Below are positions 1-10,288 of a DNA stretch of 55,739 nt, one piece after another. Source of the DNA: Promethearchaeia archaeon. GTDB lineage: Archaea; Asgardarchaeota; Lokiarchaeia; Sigyniarchaeales; SOKP01. The stretch is taken from NCBI GenBank assembly GCA_029856155.1, contig JAHQWL010000070.1, positions 1 to 55,739 on the forward strand, written 5' to 3'. How positions within the stretch are numbered: position 1 is the first letter of the stretch; the number at the start of each line of letters is the position of its first letter. Under the pieces are notes generated by a model that saw nothing but the letters and a program-made list of their open reading frames with translations, had not been told where the DNA came from and did not search any database. A program made the position numbers and the translations under genes.

Positions 1-285
1 ATCCTCCAAATCATTATATACGGCATGCGGTGAATTTGCTGCCATTACTATAAAAGCAACTCCTCCATTTTCTAATGCTTTAATACCACTCATTAAATAT
101 TCAATATATTTTTCTCTATTTACCACTATTTCATAATCAATAAGCTTCTGAAAATCCAAACTGAAAATTAAAACTTCAGGATAATGATAATCATTGAACT
201 TATCATAATACTTTTCTAGAAGTAAATCATAATACTTAATTGTAGATTCATAGGACATACCTCCTAATATTCCTATTCTATTCAT
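1..285 (-). CDS. aspartate/glutamate racemase family protein, N-terminal part (cut by window edge)
   Basis: Reading leftwards from the ATG at 285, the frame is open to the window edge and gives 95 residues. It begins MNRIGILGGMSYESTIKYY, the first beta strand and glycine loop of the Asp/Glu racemase superfamily, and later has MAANSPHAVYNDLED, the segment around the N-terminal catalytic site. In many relatives a cysteine lies close by (CNT or ANT-type variants); here the visible motif is A-A-N-S-P-H. The family interconverts L- and D-amino acids without cofactor. The second catalytic half lies outside the window, so substrate and completeness cannot be judged. The alkyltransferase gene lies 52 bases upstream on the same strand. 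Confidence 0.85.
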   Translation of the reverse strand, partial: MNRIGILGGMSYESTIKYYDLLLEKYYDKFNDYHYPEVLIFSLDFQKLIDYEIVVNREKYIEYLMSGIKALENGGVAFIVMAANSPHAVYNDLED

Positions 286-337
286 TTCTTTTAATCCACC
301 TTCGAATTTCTTCTATTTTACACTCTTACTATATCTA

Positions 338-895
338 TTAGTAATAGAACCTAGTGGTAATAACTTTTCCCTTTTCAGAAATCTCTATTCCTTCCATCTC
401 TAACAGTTTGCGTTTCATTTTTATCCCACCTTGATATCCTCCGAGCTCACCATTTGTTTTAATTGCTCGATGACAGGGAATAACGATCGGAAATGGATTT
501 CTGGCAAGTGCGTTTCCAACGACTCTAGCTCCATTGATTATGCCGATATGGGTTGCTATTCGTTTATAGGTACTAATATACCCTCTAGGAATCCCATATT
601 CTGCCAAAAGCACTCTTTTTTGCACCTCTAAACACCTATTAAAATCAACTAGCTCTAAATCAAATTCTACCTTTTCCCCTTTAAAGAACTGTTGCATTTT
701 CTCACCTAGTGATGTTATTAAAGAAGAAGAGGCTAATTTGATTTGCTTGAAAGATTCCAGAGCCTTAACTTCCGAGTTGAGCTTAGCATCACTAAGAAAT
801 ATACGTTGCACTTTTTGTTCGGAGCCTCTTCTTATCCATACAATAGTAAAAGACTCAAAAGGGGAAGAAAAAGTAGCGTAAAATGGATATTCCAT
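338..895 (-). CDS. ogt: methylated-DNA--protein-cysteine methyltransferase (O6-alkylguanine repair)
   Basis: The 185-residue protein has the alkyltransferase C-terminal domain at residues 95-170: the helix-turn-helix region (GYISTYKRIATHIG), the conserved N-A-x-x-x-N-P segment and the active-site motif VIPCHRAI with acceptor Cys141. A less conserved N-terminal domain precedes it, as in Ogt/MGMT proteins, and the length is normal. The family moves alkyl groups irreversibly from O6-alkylguanine in DNA to its own cysteine. Alanine after PCHR replaces the more usual valine, a conservative change. It is co-directional with the racemase 52 bases downstream, but nothing suggests a shared function. 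Confidence 0.93.
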   Translation of the reverse strand: MEYPFYATFSSPFESFTIVWIRRGSEQKVQRIFLSDAKLNSEVKALESFKQIKLASSSLITSLGEKMQQFFKGEKVEFDLELVDFNRCLEVQKRVLLAEYGIPRGYISTYKRIATHIGIINGARVVGNALARNPFPIVIPCHRAIKTNGELGGYQGGIKMKRKLLEMEGIEISEKGKVITTRFYY

Positions 896-1160
896 GCCTT
901 GTCAACATTATCAATAAAATAAAAATTTTTTCTAGAAATATTCTTCGTGAAATCATCGTTATCCAATCTATGAGTTAGAACAACGGGAACACATAAATAT
1001 TTATAAATAAATAATATAAAATGAAAACCAATGTATACTATGATTTTATTTAAATTCGAACCTCAATATTATGATTTTCTTTTTATGTATTTCAAAGGAG
1101 AAAATCAAATTAAGCAAAAATATAAAAGAAAAAAATAAGGATTAAATTTTTACATTGTGA

Positions 1161-1406
1161 TTATAATATCGCGAACCATAAAACTAATGCAATAATTCCC
1201 AGAACCAAACCGCCCAAACCATAGCTTTTTGAGTCATCATATGCGATTCCAATTATGCCGGCAATTATAGCAAGGGCGGCTAGTATGAAAAAGACGATGT
1301 CTGCATAAGGAAAGGTGAATGCAAACTTCAATACTAGTTCCAATATTATTGCTAATATTCCCATTAGTAGAGCAAAGGTTCCAGCTGATCTTCCCACATT
1401 TATCAC
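1161..1406 (-). CDS. small integral membrane protein, about three membrane segments
   Basis: An 81-residue protein made almost entirely of hydrophobic stretches: roughly residues 9-29, 33-54 and 63-81, with a short charged turn (YDDSKSYG) between the last two. The glycine- and isoleucine-rich pattern resembles small archaeal membrane proteins of the DUF4190/DUF308 kind, but I do not recognise a family. The reverse strand just upstream of the ATG at 1406 is AT-rich with TATA-like stretches and a weak AGTGAT ribosome site. It stands alone. Function unknown. Confidence 0.6.
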   Translation of the reverse strand: MINVGRSAGTFALLMGILAIILELVLKFAFTFPYADIVFFILAALAIIAGIIGIAYDDSKSYGLGGLVLGIIALVLWFAIL

Positions 1407-1499
1407 TTTTTTTTATATTTTATAATTTTTAAATGACACTTTAAAAGTGTATATTATTATATGAATTGCCTTTTATTTAAAACTAATATTAATAAATAA

Positions 1500-1896
1500 T
1501 TAATTTCCCTTCAGATTTAGTCTCAAAATGCACACTACATTATATGTAAAATCCGCATATATGTTATCATATGGAAAATTCACTTTTAAGATATCAATTA
1601 CTCTTGGATAGAATTCTATTTTATTAGTATCCTTTACTACACAAATTATGATGTCGAGGTCATTGTCAGATCTATGTTGTTGGTGCGCTCTTGAGCCTGC
1701 TTTAGCAACACCAGAAATTTTAAGGTTTAGATCCTTGTGGTAAATAAGAATGGGAAATTATCAATAAAATACTTACATCTCCAGTAATTTCTGAAAATCT
1801 TACGGTCTTAGGAACTACCCAATATTCTTTACCGTTAATATAAACGATATCTGAATCCGCTAATCCTTCGAATGTAGATCCAATGGATACTGCTAA
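1500..1896 (-). pseudogene. remnant of a nucleotidyltransferase-like gene, in two frames
   Basis: On the minus strand, codons ending at the stop at 1500-1502 read GVAKAGSRAHQQHRSDNDLDII. This matches the Pol-beta-type nucleotidyltransferase signature (G-S-R-A-x-G-x-x-x-x-S-D-x-D-[LI]); the usual second glycine is lost and the two metal-binding aspartates remain. Upstream, in another frame (about 1896-1721), another protein-like stretch contains DIVYINGKEYWVVPKTVRF. Neither has a usable ATG start, so this is a decayed gene. Whether the two stretches came from one gene is inference. Confidence 0.5.
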
Positions 1897-1981
1897 TTAT
1901 TAAACGGCAAAATCGTGGTCAAATTATAAAAATAAATTTCCATGCACTTCAATTAAAAAAATACAATAAGAACCAGCGAGG

Positions 1982-2170
1982 GTGTTATACCAGAATATAT
2001 TCGAGTATCTTAGATTCTCCCTAATTTGGAAATTAAAAAATGACATTTCTTCGATTTTGGAAGAATTTGAAAAGAGTCAGAAGCAAAAAAGGTTGAAAAT
2101 TAAAGCTTGGATGGAAGATTTAAAGCCAATCTTACAAAATGTTATTGAAGAATTTGTAGAGCAATTATAG
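1982..2170 (+). CDS. possible small helical protein, unknown
   Basis: A 62-codon frame starts at GTG and codes for a charged, amphipathic helical sequence rich in Lys, Glu, Ile and Leu (for example SSILEEFEKSQKQKRLKIK). A purine-rich AGCGAGG lies immediately before the GTG, too close to be a clear ribosome site. No domain is recognised. It could be a small gene, a remnant, or chance in AT-rich DNA. Confidence 0.3.
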   Translation: MLYQNIFEYLRFSLIWKLKNDISSILEEFEKSQKQKRLKIKAWMEDLKPILQNVIEEFVEQL

Positions 2171-2344
2171 AATTTTACTTATCGTAAAGAATTATGATAA
2201 TCCTAAACCGTTAAATCTATATGATTAGGAAAAGTAATTATAAGAATTTTGAATGAATTATAGAAATAAAATTTAAAAATTAGAATTTATTTTAAAAATT
2301 TATTTTATGTAATAGATTATAAAGCAAATATACTAAAGAGGCAA

Positions 2345-2947
2345 ATGATCGAAGATTGTATTGATAGTGTCTGGATATTAGAAATTGAATCTGGAATCGT
2401 TATTTATGAAGAAATTTATAAAGATATAACAAAACATGGAATATCAACAGATATGATTTTAAATTTTCTTTCAGCCTTAGTTAGTTTTGCTGGTGAAGTG
2501 TTTGTAGATAAGATGACACATATAAAGCTATCAAATCATAAGATCTTTTTTAATTTTTTAAAGCATATCATGTTGGTAATATCGATAACTGACAAAATTT
2601 CTATTGAGGAAAGGAAATTAAGCGTTTTAATTGAAAGAATCGGTAAAAAATTTGAATCTAAGTATGAGAACTTATATAACCAAGAATTATGGTATGCAAA
2701 TCTCGATGTGTTTAATTCTTTTTCTAAAGATTTAAGAGAGATCATTAATAGAGAACCAGATCCAATCAAAATAGTGCATAGTATTAATTTTTCTGAAAAA
2801 ATAAAAAAATTGAATGAATTAATTGATTATGAAACAAATAAATTTTTAAACAGAAAGCAAAAACTCCTAAAAGTTTATGAACAGAGGGTAGAGAGATTAG
2901 AATCTAAAAAGAGCAAAACAATGTTAAATGAAAAAACAATACCATGA
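2345..2947 (+). CDS. longin/roadblock-like domain protein with C-terminal coiled coil
   Basis: 200 residues. The N-terminal half (about 1-115) opens with WILEIESGIVIYEE, a beta-hairpin, then an amphipathic helix (MILNFLSALVSFAGEVF). A closely similar pattern recurs at the C-terminus of the TPR protein at 37144-39165 (LILILAEGGVTMFSH, then GGFLSALNSFSGELF). This is the longin/roadblock-like fold frequent in Asgard archaea and thought to act with small GTPases. The C-terminal 45 residues are charged and likely a coiled coil. It stands alone between two decayed regions. The fold call is by pattern and by comparison inside this window; a GTPase partner is inference. Confidence 0.6.
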   Translation: MIEDCIDSVWILEIESGIVIYEEIYKDITKHGISTDMILNFLSALVSFAGEVFVDKMTHIKLSNHKIFFNFLKHIMLVISITDKISIEERKLSVLIERIGKKFESKYENLYNQELWYANLDVFNSFSKDLREIINREPDPIKIVHSINFSEKIKKLNELIDYETNKFLNRKQKLLKVYEQRVERLESKKSKTMLNEKTIP

Positions 2948-2972
2948 TACCTAAAATCAACTTCCTTCCAAA

Positions 2973-3383
2973 TTATAAATAATTATAAAAAATTTTTAAG
3001 AAATTAATGAATCCAAATATTTTTTCAGTATTTTTAAAATTATGATCATCTTTCTTATTCCTTAATTGATCAAGATCTATAAAAGATTCCTCCTCTAAGC
3101 GTTGAAATAAAACTATATGTTAATTAATTAAATCTTTAACAATAATAAATTCTGTTTCACTAGTTCTTTGGATATGAGTTCCTCGTGGTATTTCAAATAA
3201 TACATTTTTAGTTTCAGGTAATATTTGAAAAGTATTGATTTTTCCATTACTATCATGATTGATACTTAATTTTCCATAAATCCAAAATGAAATATCTACT
3301 AAATCGCTATATTTCCAATTTTTATAAATGGGTAATTCCTTAATATCTTCTGTATATATTTTATAATCACTATAATTATAAAT
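2973..3383 (-). pseudogene. decayed unrecognised gene with an internal stop
   Basis: One minus-strand frame reads from 3383 down to a stop at 2973-2975, interrupted once by TAA at 3120-3122. It gives protein-like sequence on both sides (SFWIYGKLSINHDSNGK and EIPRGTHIQRTSETEF before the stop, VLFQRLEEESFIDLDQL after it). There is no ATG, GTG or TTG near the 5' end, and a TAA lies directly upstream at 3384-3386. It looks like the C-terminal part of a gene cut by the grpE promoter region. No family recognised. Confidence 0.4.
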
Positions 3384-3404
3384 TTAAATCACTTAATCAC
3401 TTAA
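3375..3404 (+). promoter_or_regulatory. TATA box and tandem TCACTTAA repeat before grpE
   Basis: TTATAAATTT at about 3376-3385 is a good archaeal TATA box. Two perfect head-to-tail copies of TCACTTAA follow at 3389-3396 and 3397-3404. Transcription would be expected to start about 25 bases after the TATA centre, near 3406, leaving a 34-base leader before the grpE ATG. A repeat between TATA and start site is where an archaeal repressor would bind; that role is inference. Confidence 0.45.
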
Positions 3405-3439
3405 AATCAATTTAGAAAAAAAATGTAGAGGATTTGAAC

Positions 3440-4108
3440 ATGGTATTTGGGGATCATTTTGATAAATCCATAAGCGACAGAAATAAAGCTTCAAATAATA
3501 TAGCAATTTCCAAAGAAGAGTTTCAAGGTTTAAAAGAACGTGCGGAGAAATATGAATCTGTAGTTAGTCAAGTTAAAACATTAAGACTTGAAAATAAGGA
3601 ATTAAAGGAAGTTTTAAAAGATTTAAAAGTAGATGCTAGACCATACAAAGAATTGAAAGAGGAAAATGAAAAATATCTAAAATCTTTATTAAGAGTTCAG
3701 GCAGACTTCGAGAATTATAAAAAGAGAATAGATCGTGAAAATCAAAATTTCCAACTCTATGCTATGAAAAAAATCTTACTGAAGTTGATTAACCACTATG
3801 ACGATTTAAAGCGAGTTTTAAGAGTATTAGGAGCAAAAGGAATTGATGAGTCGATCAGAAAAGGTATTGAGATGATTGTACAGAATTACGAAAAGATACT
3901 TGAAGAGGAGGGAGTGAAACCCATGAATTCCGAAGGACAAATCTTTGATCCTTATAAACATGAAGTATTGAATTGTATTGAAAGCAATCTCCCTGAAAAT
4001 ACTATAATAGAAGAATTAGATAAAGGTTATTTTTTTAATGACAAAATATTACGACCTGCAAAGGTCATAATTTCCAAAAATTCAATTTTATGTAAAAAAA
4101 CTCAATGA
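3440..4108 (+). CDS. grpE: GrpE, nucleotide exchange factor of DnaK
   Basis: 222 residues from ATG 3440. A TTG six bases earlier is possible, but GAGG at 3428-3431 is well spaced only for the ATG. A long N-terminal coiled coil (about residues 20-90) leads into the GrpE motif [16 protein letters not shown], then the four-helix region, then the C-terminal beta domain ([14 protein letters not shown], followed by LRPAKVIIS). GrpE exchanges ADP on DnaK. It is the first gene of a grpE-dnaK-dnaJ-clpB cluster, a bacterial-type set that many archaea obtained by transfer. dnaK follows after 37 bases. Confidence 0.95.
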   Translation: MVFGDHFDKSISDRNKASNNIAISKEEFQGLKERAEKYESVVSQVKTLRLENKELKEVLKDLKVDARPYKELKEENEKYLKSLLRVQADFENYKKRIDRENQNFQLYAMKKILLKLINHYDDLKRVLRVLGAKGIDESIRKGIEMIVQNYEKILEEEGVKPMNSEGQIFDPYKHEVLNCIESNLPENTIIEELDKGYFFNDKILRPAKVIISKNSILCKKTQ

Positions 4109-4145
4109 GAAATTAAAAATAAAACAAAAAAGAAGTGGAAAAAAA

Positions 4146-6061
4146 ATGGGAAAAATAATAGGAATTGATTTAGGAACATCCAACTCAGCAGCCGCTGTAC
4201 TTATAGGAGGAAAACCAACAATTATTCCAAGTGCGGAGGGACTTACACTAGGTGGGAAAGCTTTTCCATCAGTTATAGCTTTTACGAAAGATGGCCAGAG
4301 GTTAGTAGGAGAACCTGCAAGAAGGCAAGCAATTTCTAATCCGGACAGGACAATTACTGCGATTAAAAGGAAAATGGGAACATCATTTAAGGTAACTATT
4401 GATGGTAAGGATTATACCCCTCAAGAAATTTCTGCGATGCTTTTAAGAAAGATAAAGGAAGATGCGTCAGCTTATTTAGGTGAAGAAGTAACAGATGCTA
4501 TTATTACGGTTCCTGCCTACTTTAACGATAACCAGAGACAAGCGACAAAAGATGCGGGAAGGATCGCAGGATTAAATGTAAAACGTTTAATCAATGAACC
4601 CACTGCCGCTGCTATCGCTTATGGTTTAGATAAAGAAGGCCTTCAAATGAAAATTGCGGTATTAGATTTAGGTGGAGGTACATTTGATGTGACCATCATG
4701 GAGATGGATAATAAGGTATTTGAAGTAATTTCTACTGCGGGTGATACTCAATTAGGAGGCACTGACATGGATAGAATATTGGTTGATTATATAATTGATG
4801 AGTTCAAAAAAGATCAAGGAATCGATTTAAGAAAGGATTCTATGGCAGTTCAGAGAGTGCGTGAAGCTGCAGAAAAAGCTAAGATTGAATTATCTAACTC
4901 CGTCAGCACCGATTTGAATTTACCTTATATTACCGCTACCAATGAGGGTCCAAAACATTTGAATATGACATTGACCAGAGCTAAATTAGAACAGTTGATA
5001 GAGCCCGTATTAAAGAGACTTGATGCACCTATTCAGAAAGCATTACAAGATGCGGGGTTATCTAAAGGAGTTGTAGATAAAGTCATCTTAGTTGGTGGAC
5101 CTACCAGAATGCCTAGTATTCAACAGAAGTTTGAACAATTCTTAGGGAAGACACCAGAACGCAGTATAGATCCAATGGAATGTGTTGCCTTAGGAGCTGC
5201 AATACAAGGTGGTGTTTTAACGGGAGAAGTTGAGAATTTATTATTATTGGATGTCACTCCATTGTCCCTAGGCGTTGAAACATTAGGAGGAGTCTTTAGT
5301 AAGTTAATTGAGCGGAATACAACTATTCCGACAGAAAAGAAAGAGATCTTTAGTACTGCTGCAGACAACCAATCTGCTGTAGAGATTCATGTCCTACAAG
5401 GAGAACGGAAAAGGGCTGAAGATAATATCACACTCGGTAGATTTCATTTGACTGGAATTCCACCTGCTCCAAGAGGTGTTCCACAGATCGAAGTTAAATT
5501 TGATATCGATCAAAATGGCATTCTCAATGTTACCGCAAAAGATTTAGGTACTGGTAGAAGCCAATCCATTACAATAACCGCATCCACCAAGATGTCTGAA
5601 AACGAGATCAATCAGAAGATTCGTGAGGCCGAGATGAATGCTGAAGAAGATAAGAAATTCAAAGACTTAACTGAAGCTAAGAACCATGCAGAATCTCTAA
5701 TTTATCAAACCGAAAAGCTAATGAAAGAAAATGAAGGAGTAATTGGAGATTTAAAAGATAGCATATTGAGAAAAATCTCTGATTTACGGGCCGCTATGGA
5801 AAGCGAAAATGTTCCACGAATAAATAGTGCTATGGAAGCCTTACAAAAGGAATTACATGAAGTCTCCAGTCGTATGTACGGTCAACAAGCGAGACCTGGA
5901 CATATCCAGGAGGATATCAGGGAACCCCACCTGGTGGTATGGGTGACACGACCAATGGGGCAAATTACGGATCTAAAGCAAAGACGGAAGATGAGAAACA
6001 AGCAGAAAAATTTAGAAGGGCTACAGGACAAGATGATGTAATTGATACGGATTATTCTTAG
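4146..6061 (+). CDS. dnaK: DnaK (Hsp70) chaperone, with a one-base frame break near its C-terminus
   Basis: The N-terminal ATPase opens with [13 protein letters not shown] and includes the adenosine-binding motif [13 protein letters not shown]. The linker ([18 protein letters not shown]), substrate-binding domain and helical lid follow. As read, the frame ends at 6041 with a basic tail that does not look like DnaK. If one base is added near 5900/5901, the frame instead runs to the TAG at 6059-6061 and gives a Gly-rich linker ([13 protein letters not shown]) and the classic end DDVIDTDYS, with a total of 638 residues. So the gene is either missing one base in the assembly or has a recent frameshift removing the acidic tail. 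It lies between grpE and dnaJ. Confidence 0.95.
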
Positions 6062-6062
6062 G

Positions 6063-6100
6063 TTTTTTTTTTTTAATTAATATTTTTTTTTTATTTTATT
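6063..6100 (+). terminator. T-rich terminator after dnaK
   Basis: Two long thymidine runs (about 6063-6074 and 6083-6092) lie directly after the restored dnaK stop, before dnaJ. Archaeal RNA polymerase terminates at such runs without a hairpin. The position suggests partial termination or a separate dnaJ transcript. Confidence 0.5.
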
Positions 6101-6156
6101 AAAATTCTTAAATTCATAAAATCCTTAATCAAGATTCAAAGAAAGGGATGAAAATC

Positions 6157-7170
6157 ATGGTAAAAGATTATTATCAAGTATTGGGTATTGATAAGACGGC
6201 TAATAAGGATGAAATTAAACGGGCTTTCAGGAAGCTCGCAAGGAAGTATCATCCAGATGTAAATCCTGATGAACCCAAATCAGGTGAAAAATTCAAAGAG
6301 ATTAATGAAGCCTATGGTATTTTGAGTGATGATAAAAAAAGAGAGATGTATGATAAATTTGGCGTGGTAGAAGGAGATCCATCTTCCTATCAGCAACAGG
6401 GAGGATTTCCTGGAGGAGGACAAGCATATCAATCCCCAGATGGTACAACGTATTACTATAGCACTTCTGGAGGTCCAAGAGGATTTGATTTCAGTGAGAT
6501 TTTTGGTAAAGGAAGAAAATCGAGAAGTAGTCGTGGTTCTGGAGGATTTGATTACTTTAATGATTTAGGAGATATTTTTGATGTATTTTCAAAACAAGGG
6601 ACAAGTTCAAGAGTGAGAGATGGAGGTTTTGGAAATCGTCCTGTAGAAGGAGAAGATTTAAGGTATGATATGGAAATTGATTTTATGAATGCATATTATG
6701 GTGGAGAAAGTAAAATTTCCTATAGAGAATCCTCTACTGGCCAACAAACTACATTGACAGTGAAAATTCCAAGAGGAATAAAAGATCAACAGAAGTTAAG
6801 ATTAAAAGGAAAAGGTTTGCCAGGTATGAATGGAGGTCCTCCAGGGGATTTATATATTAATGTGAATGTGAAACCACACCCTATTTTTAAATTAGAAGAA
6901 GACGATATTTACATAGAAAAAGAAATATCTTTTACCACAGCAGTTTTAGGTGGTAAGGTAGATGTTCCTGGAATTGAAAAAACTTTAAATATGACAGTTC
7001 CTCTGGGAACACGGGACGGTGCGATTTTAAGGTTAAAAAATCAAGGATTTTTTAAGACGGGAACAGAAGAAAGAGGCAGCTTATTAGTTAAAATTTCGAT
7101 TAGAATCCCTAAAAAATTAAATAAAACACAAAAAGAATTATTAGAAAAATTACAAAAAACAGGTCTGTAG
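6157..7170 (+). CDS. dnaJ: DnaJ (Hsp40) co-chaperone, type II without zinc finger
   Basis: 337 residues from the ATG at 6157. An earlier ATG at 6148 abuts GGG at 6145-6147; that ribosome site fits the second ATG better. The J domain spans residues 1-68 with His32-Pro33-Asp34. A Gly/Ser/Phe-rich linker of about 85 residues follows, then two C-terminal beta-sandwich domains ([20 protein letters not shown]). The CxxCxGxG zinc repeats of classical DnaJ are absent, so it is CbpA/DnaJB-like. It stimulates DnaK ATPase and delivers clients. It sits between dnaK and clpB, 13 bases before the latter. Confidence 0.93.
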   Translation: MVKDYYQVLGIDKTANKDEIKRAFRKLARKYHPDVNPDEPKSGEKFKEINEAYGILSDDKKREMYDKFGVVEGDPSSYQQQGGFPGGGQAYQSPDGTTYYYSTSGGPRGFDFSEIFGKGRKSRSSRGSGGFDYFNDLGDIFDVFSKQGTSSRVRDGGFGNRPVEGEDLRYDMEIDFMNAYYGGESKISYRESSTGQQTTLTVKIPRGIKDQQKLRLKGKGLPGMNGGPPGDLYINVNVKPHPIFKLEEDDIYIEKEISFTTAVLGGKVDVPGIEKTLNMTVPLGTRDGAILRLKNQGFFKTGTEERGSLLVKISIRIPKKLNKTQKELLEKLQKTGL

Positions 7171-7183
7171 GTAAAATTATAAT

Positions 7184-9793
7184 ATGATGACATTTGATAA
7201 ATTCACGATTAAAGTTCAAGAAGCTCTGAAAGCTGCTCAATCATTAGCCCAAAATAATGAAAATCAGCAAATAGAACCCCTTCATTTGCTAGTTTCGTTG
7301 ATCGAGCAACAAGATGGGATAGCTACACCACTTTTTCAAAAACTCGGAGTAAATCTTTACACATTATTAAACGATTTGAAAGTGGAATTGGATAAGTTGC
7401 CAAAAGTTACAGGACCTGGTGTTACAGATGTTAGGATCTCACCAAGATCTAATAAGATATTCGATGTTGCATGGAAGGAAGCAGGATTTTTAAGAGATCA
7501 ATATCTAAGTACTGAGCATTTACTAATTGCAATAGCAGCAGACGAGTCTCTATCAATTTATCCTATATTAAAAAATTATGGAATAACTAAAGATAGGATT
7601 CTTCAAGCCTTAAGTAATATTAGAGGGAATCGAACAATAACAGACCAAGATCCTGAGGGAAAATATCAAGCAATTCTGAAATATAGTCGCAATTTTACGG
7701 ATTTAGCAAGAAGAGGAAAACTAGATCCCGTGATTGGAAGAGACGAAGAGATAAGAAGGGTTATGCATATCCTTTCAAGACGCACAAAAAACAATCCCGT
7801 ATTAATTGGAGAAGCTGGTGTTGGAAAAACCGCTATTGTGGAAGGTCTAGCTCAACGAATTGCTAGTAATGATGTTCCAGATTCTTTAAAAGAAAAGGAT
7901 CTTATATCTTTAGATTTAGCAGCTCTTATCGCCGGAGCGAAATATCGTGGTGAATTTGAAGATCGTCTCAAGGCATTCTTAAAAGAAGTTGAAGAAGGTG
8001 CTGGAAAATATATTTTATTTATTGATGAATTACACACTTTGGTAGGAGCCGGTGCGGCTGAAGGAGCGATTGATGCTTCAAATATGTTAAAACCTGCATT
8101 AGCCAGAGGAGAATTGCGATGTATTGGCGCTACAACATTAGATGAATATCGTAAATACATTGAGAAAGATGCTGCATTAACTCGCAGATTTCAAACCATT
8201 TATATCGCTGAGCCATCTGTAGAAGATTCTATAGCAATTCTAAGAGGTTTAAAAGAAAAATATGAAATACATCATGGAGTTCGAATAACAGATTCTGCGA
8301 TAATTGCAGCCGTTACTTTATCTCATAGATATATTACAGATCGCTTTTTACCTGATAAAGCTATAGATCTTATAGACGAAGCTGCTTCTAGATTAAGAAT
8401 AGAAATAGATAGTATGCCAACCGAAATTGATGCAATTGAGAGGAAAATTATCCAATTAGAAATCCAAAAAGAAGCTTTGAAAAAAGAAAAAGATAAATCT
8501 GCCAAGGACAAACTTGAAAAGATCGACGAAGAGCTTCATAATCTACGTGAAGAAAGCGATAAAATGCAGATTCAATGGAGAAACGAAAAAGAAAAAATAG
8601 TAAAAATTAGCGAAATTAAGCGAAAGATGGAAGAAACAAAGATGGATGCTGATAAAGCTGAAAAACGTGGAGATCTTGGGAAAGCCGCCGAATTAACTTA
8701 TGGTATACTTAATCAATTGAAGAAAGATTTAGAAAAATGTAACACAGAATTGAATGAAATTCAACAAAATAATAAAATGTTAAAGCAAGAAGTTGATGAA
8801 GAAGACATAGCAAAAATAGTTTCTCAATGGACTGGTATTCCCGTTTTAAGAATGCTGGAGGGAGAACGAGAAAAATTGTTAAAAATGGAAGATCGATTAA
8901 AGCAAAGAGTAATTGGACAAGATGAGGCATTAGTAAAAATCTCAAATGCTATTAGGAGAGCAAGGGCAGGGATTCAAGATCCAAATAGACCAATTGGCAC
9001 TTTTATTTTTATGGGTCCAACTGGAGTCGGAAAAACCGAGACTGCTAAAGCTTTAGCGGAATTTCTTTTTGACGATGAAAATGCTATGGTAAGAATTGAT
9101 ATGTCAGAATTTATGGAGAAACACAGCATAGCGAGATTGATTGGTGCACCTCCAGGATATGTTGGTTATGAAGAAGGTGGATACTTAACAGAAGCTATAA
9201 GGCGAAGACCTTATGCAGTAATTCTCTTTGATGAAATTGAAAAAGCACATCCAGAAGTGTTTAACATATTATTGCAGATTATGGATGATGGACGTTTAAC
9301 TGATGGTCATGGAAGGACTGTAGATTTTAAGAATTCAATTATAATCATGACTAGCAATATCGGTAGTCAATATATATTAGAATCCCGCGTTAAGGGCAAA
9401 GAAGAAACTGAAGAATTAATTTTGAAGACACTGAGTAGTTATTTCAGACCCGAATTTCTAAATCGCGTTGATGATATAATAATTTTTAACTTCTTAAAAA
9501 AAGATCAGATAAAACAAATCATTGATATACAACTTAGAAAATTAAACAAAATATTATCTGGTAATAAAATTAAATTAAAGCTCACGGATAAAGCAAAAGA
9601 ATTTCTTAGTGAAAAAGGATTTGATCCAGATTACGGGGTAAGACCGCTGAAAAGAGCAATACAAACATACATTCAAAATCCGTTATCTTTGAAATTATTA
9701 GAATGTGATTTTAATGAAGGAGACATTTTAGAAGTTGATTATAATAAAGATAACGTTTTTGACTTTAAAAAAGTAGGAGAATTCATCGTTTAG
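7184..9793 (+). CDS. clpB: ClpB (Hsp104-type) AAA+ disaggregase
   Basis: 869 residues, full length for ClpB. Order: N-terminal Clp repeat domain (about 1-145), first AAA domain with GEAGVGKT at 209-216 and the [13 protein letters not shown]alker B region, coiled-coil M domain (about 410-525), second AAA domain with GPTGVGKT at 611-618 and the R-P-E-F-L-N-R-V-D segment, and C-terminal small domain. The coiled-coil middle domain separates it from ClpA/ClpC. ClpB threads aggregated proteins through its pore together with DnaK/DnaJ/GrpE, all encoded immediately upstream, so the disaggregase system is complete here. Eukaryote-like archaea usually rely on thermosome and Hsp60-type systems, so transfer from bacteria is likely. 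Confidence 0.97.
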   Translation: MMTFDKFTIKVQEALKAAQSLAQNNENQQIEPLHLLVSLIEQQDGIATPLFQKLGVNLYTLLNDLKVELDKLPKVTGPGVTDVRISPRSNKIFDVAWKEAGFLRDQYLSTEHLLIAIAADESLSIYPILKNYGITKDRILQALSNIRGNRTITDQDPEGKYQAILKYSRNFTDLARRGKLDPVIGRDEEIRRVMHILSRRTKNNPVLIGEAGVGKTAIVEGLAQRIASNDVPDSLKEKDLISLDLAALIAGAKYRGEFEDRLKAFLKEVEEGAGKYILFIDELHTLVGAGAAEGAIDASNMLKPALARGELRCIGATTLDEYRKYIEKDAALTRRFQTIYIAEPSVEDSIAILRGLKEKYEIHHGVRITDSAIIAAVTLSHRYITDRFLPDKAIDLIDEAASRLRIEIDSMPTEIDAIERKIIQLEIQKEALKKEKDKSAKDKLEKIDEELHNLREESDKMQIQWRNEKEKIVKISEIKRKMEETKMDADKAEKRGDLGKAAELTYGILNQLKKDLEKCNTELNEIQQNNKMLKQEVDEEDIAKIVSQWTGIPVLRMLEGEREKLLKMEDRLKQRVIGQDEALVKISNAIRRARAGIQDPNRPIGTFIFMGPTGVGKTETAKALAEFLFDDENAMVRIDMSEFMEKHSIARLIGAPPGYVGYEEGGYLTEAIRRRPYAVILFDEIEKAHPEVFNILLQIMDDGRLTDGHGRTVDFKNSIIIMTSNIGSQYILESRVKGKEETEELILKTLSSYFRPEFLNRVDDIIIFNFLKKDQIKQIIDIQLRKLNKILSGNKIKLKLTDKAKEFLSEKGFDPDYGVRPLKRAIQTYIQNPLSLKLLECDFNEGDILEVDYNKDNVFDFKKVGEFIV

Positions 9794-10288
9794 GATTATC
9801 TAGAAGTACATATTTAAGATTTCTATTATTAAGGCGATTTACTCTTAAGATTTAAAGAAATACAAAACTATAATATTTCGGAATATCAACCACGTTTTTT
9901 AAGTTAATAAAATGAGCCACAGTTCATTAGGATTCAGACTTTAAAGTCCTTTGATATTGTTTATTTTTAATTAAATTTCTCTATTTCTCTTAACAATCAT
10001 AAATAATGTTGAAATCATTCATAATCTTGCAGAAATTCCTTTAATCTCTTTCGAAAATCTTTAAAGTTTCTGTTTTTCTATGAAATTGCTACAGAATAGA
10101 TTAAAAAAGATTCAATAATAATTAGAGAATGAAAATAAAAAGATTATAATTAAGGAATGTAGGATAAATATATTAACACAAATTTTATTCACAATTTTAG
10201 TTAAAAAGAAAATTATTTATATATCCTATAAAATTTTTATGATTCGTTAAAAATTTAATTGTAATAATACATCCAAAGATGTTTCAAA
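9794..10288. other. intergenic stretch, no gene seen
   Basis: About 495 bases of AT-rich sequence with frequent stops in all frames. A perfect 12-base palindrome, GACTTTAAAGTC, lies near 9940. The only convincing element is the promoter of the following gene at its right end. Confidence 0.5.
10203..10224 (+). promoter_or_regulatory. BRE/TATA promoter of the DUF389 gene
   Basis: A purine-rich AAAAAGAAAA (BRE-like) precedes TTTATATAT at 10216-10224. Transcription would begin near 10245, giving a leader of roughly 45 bases to the ATG at 10289. Confidence 0.5.

Noticed and set aside
5880..6061. Programmed frameshift in dnaK
   Set aside because: No slippery heptamer or downstream pseudoknot-like structure is visible; a missing base explains the break more simply.
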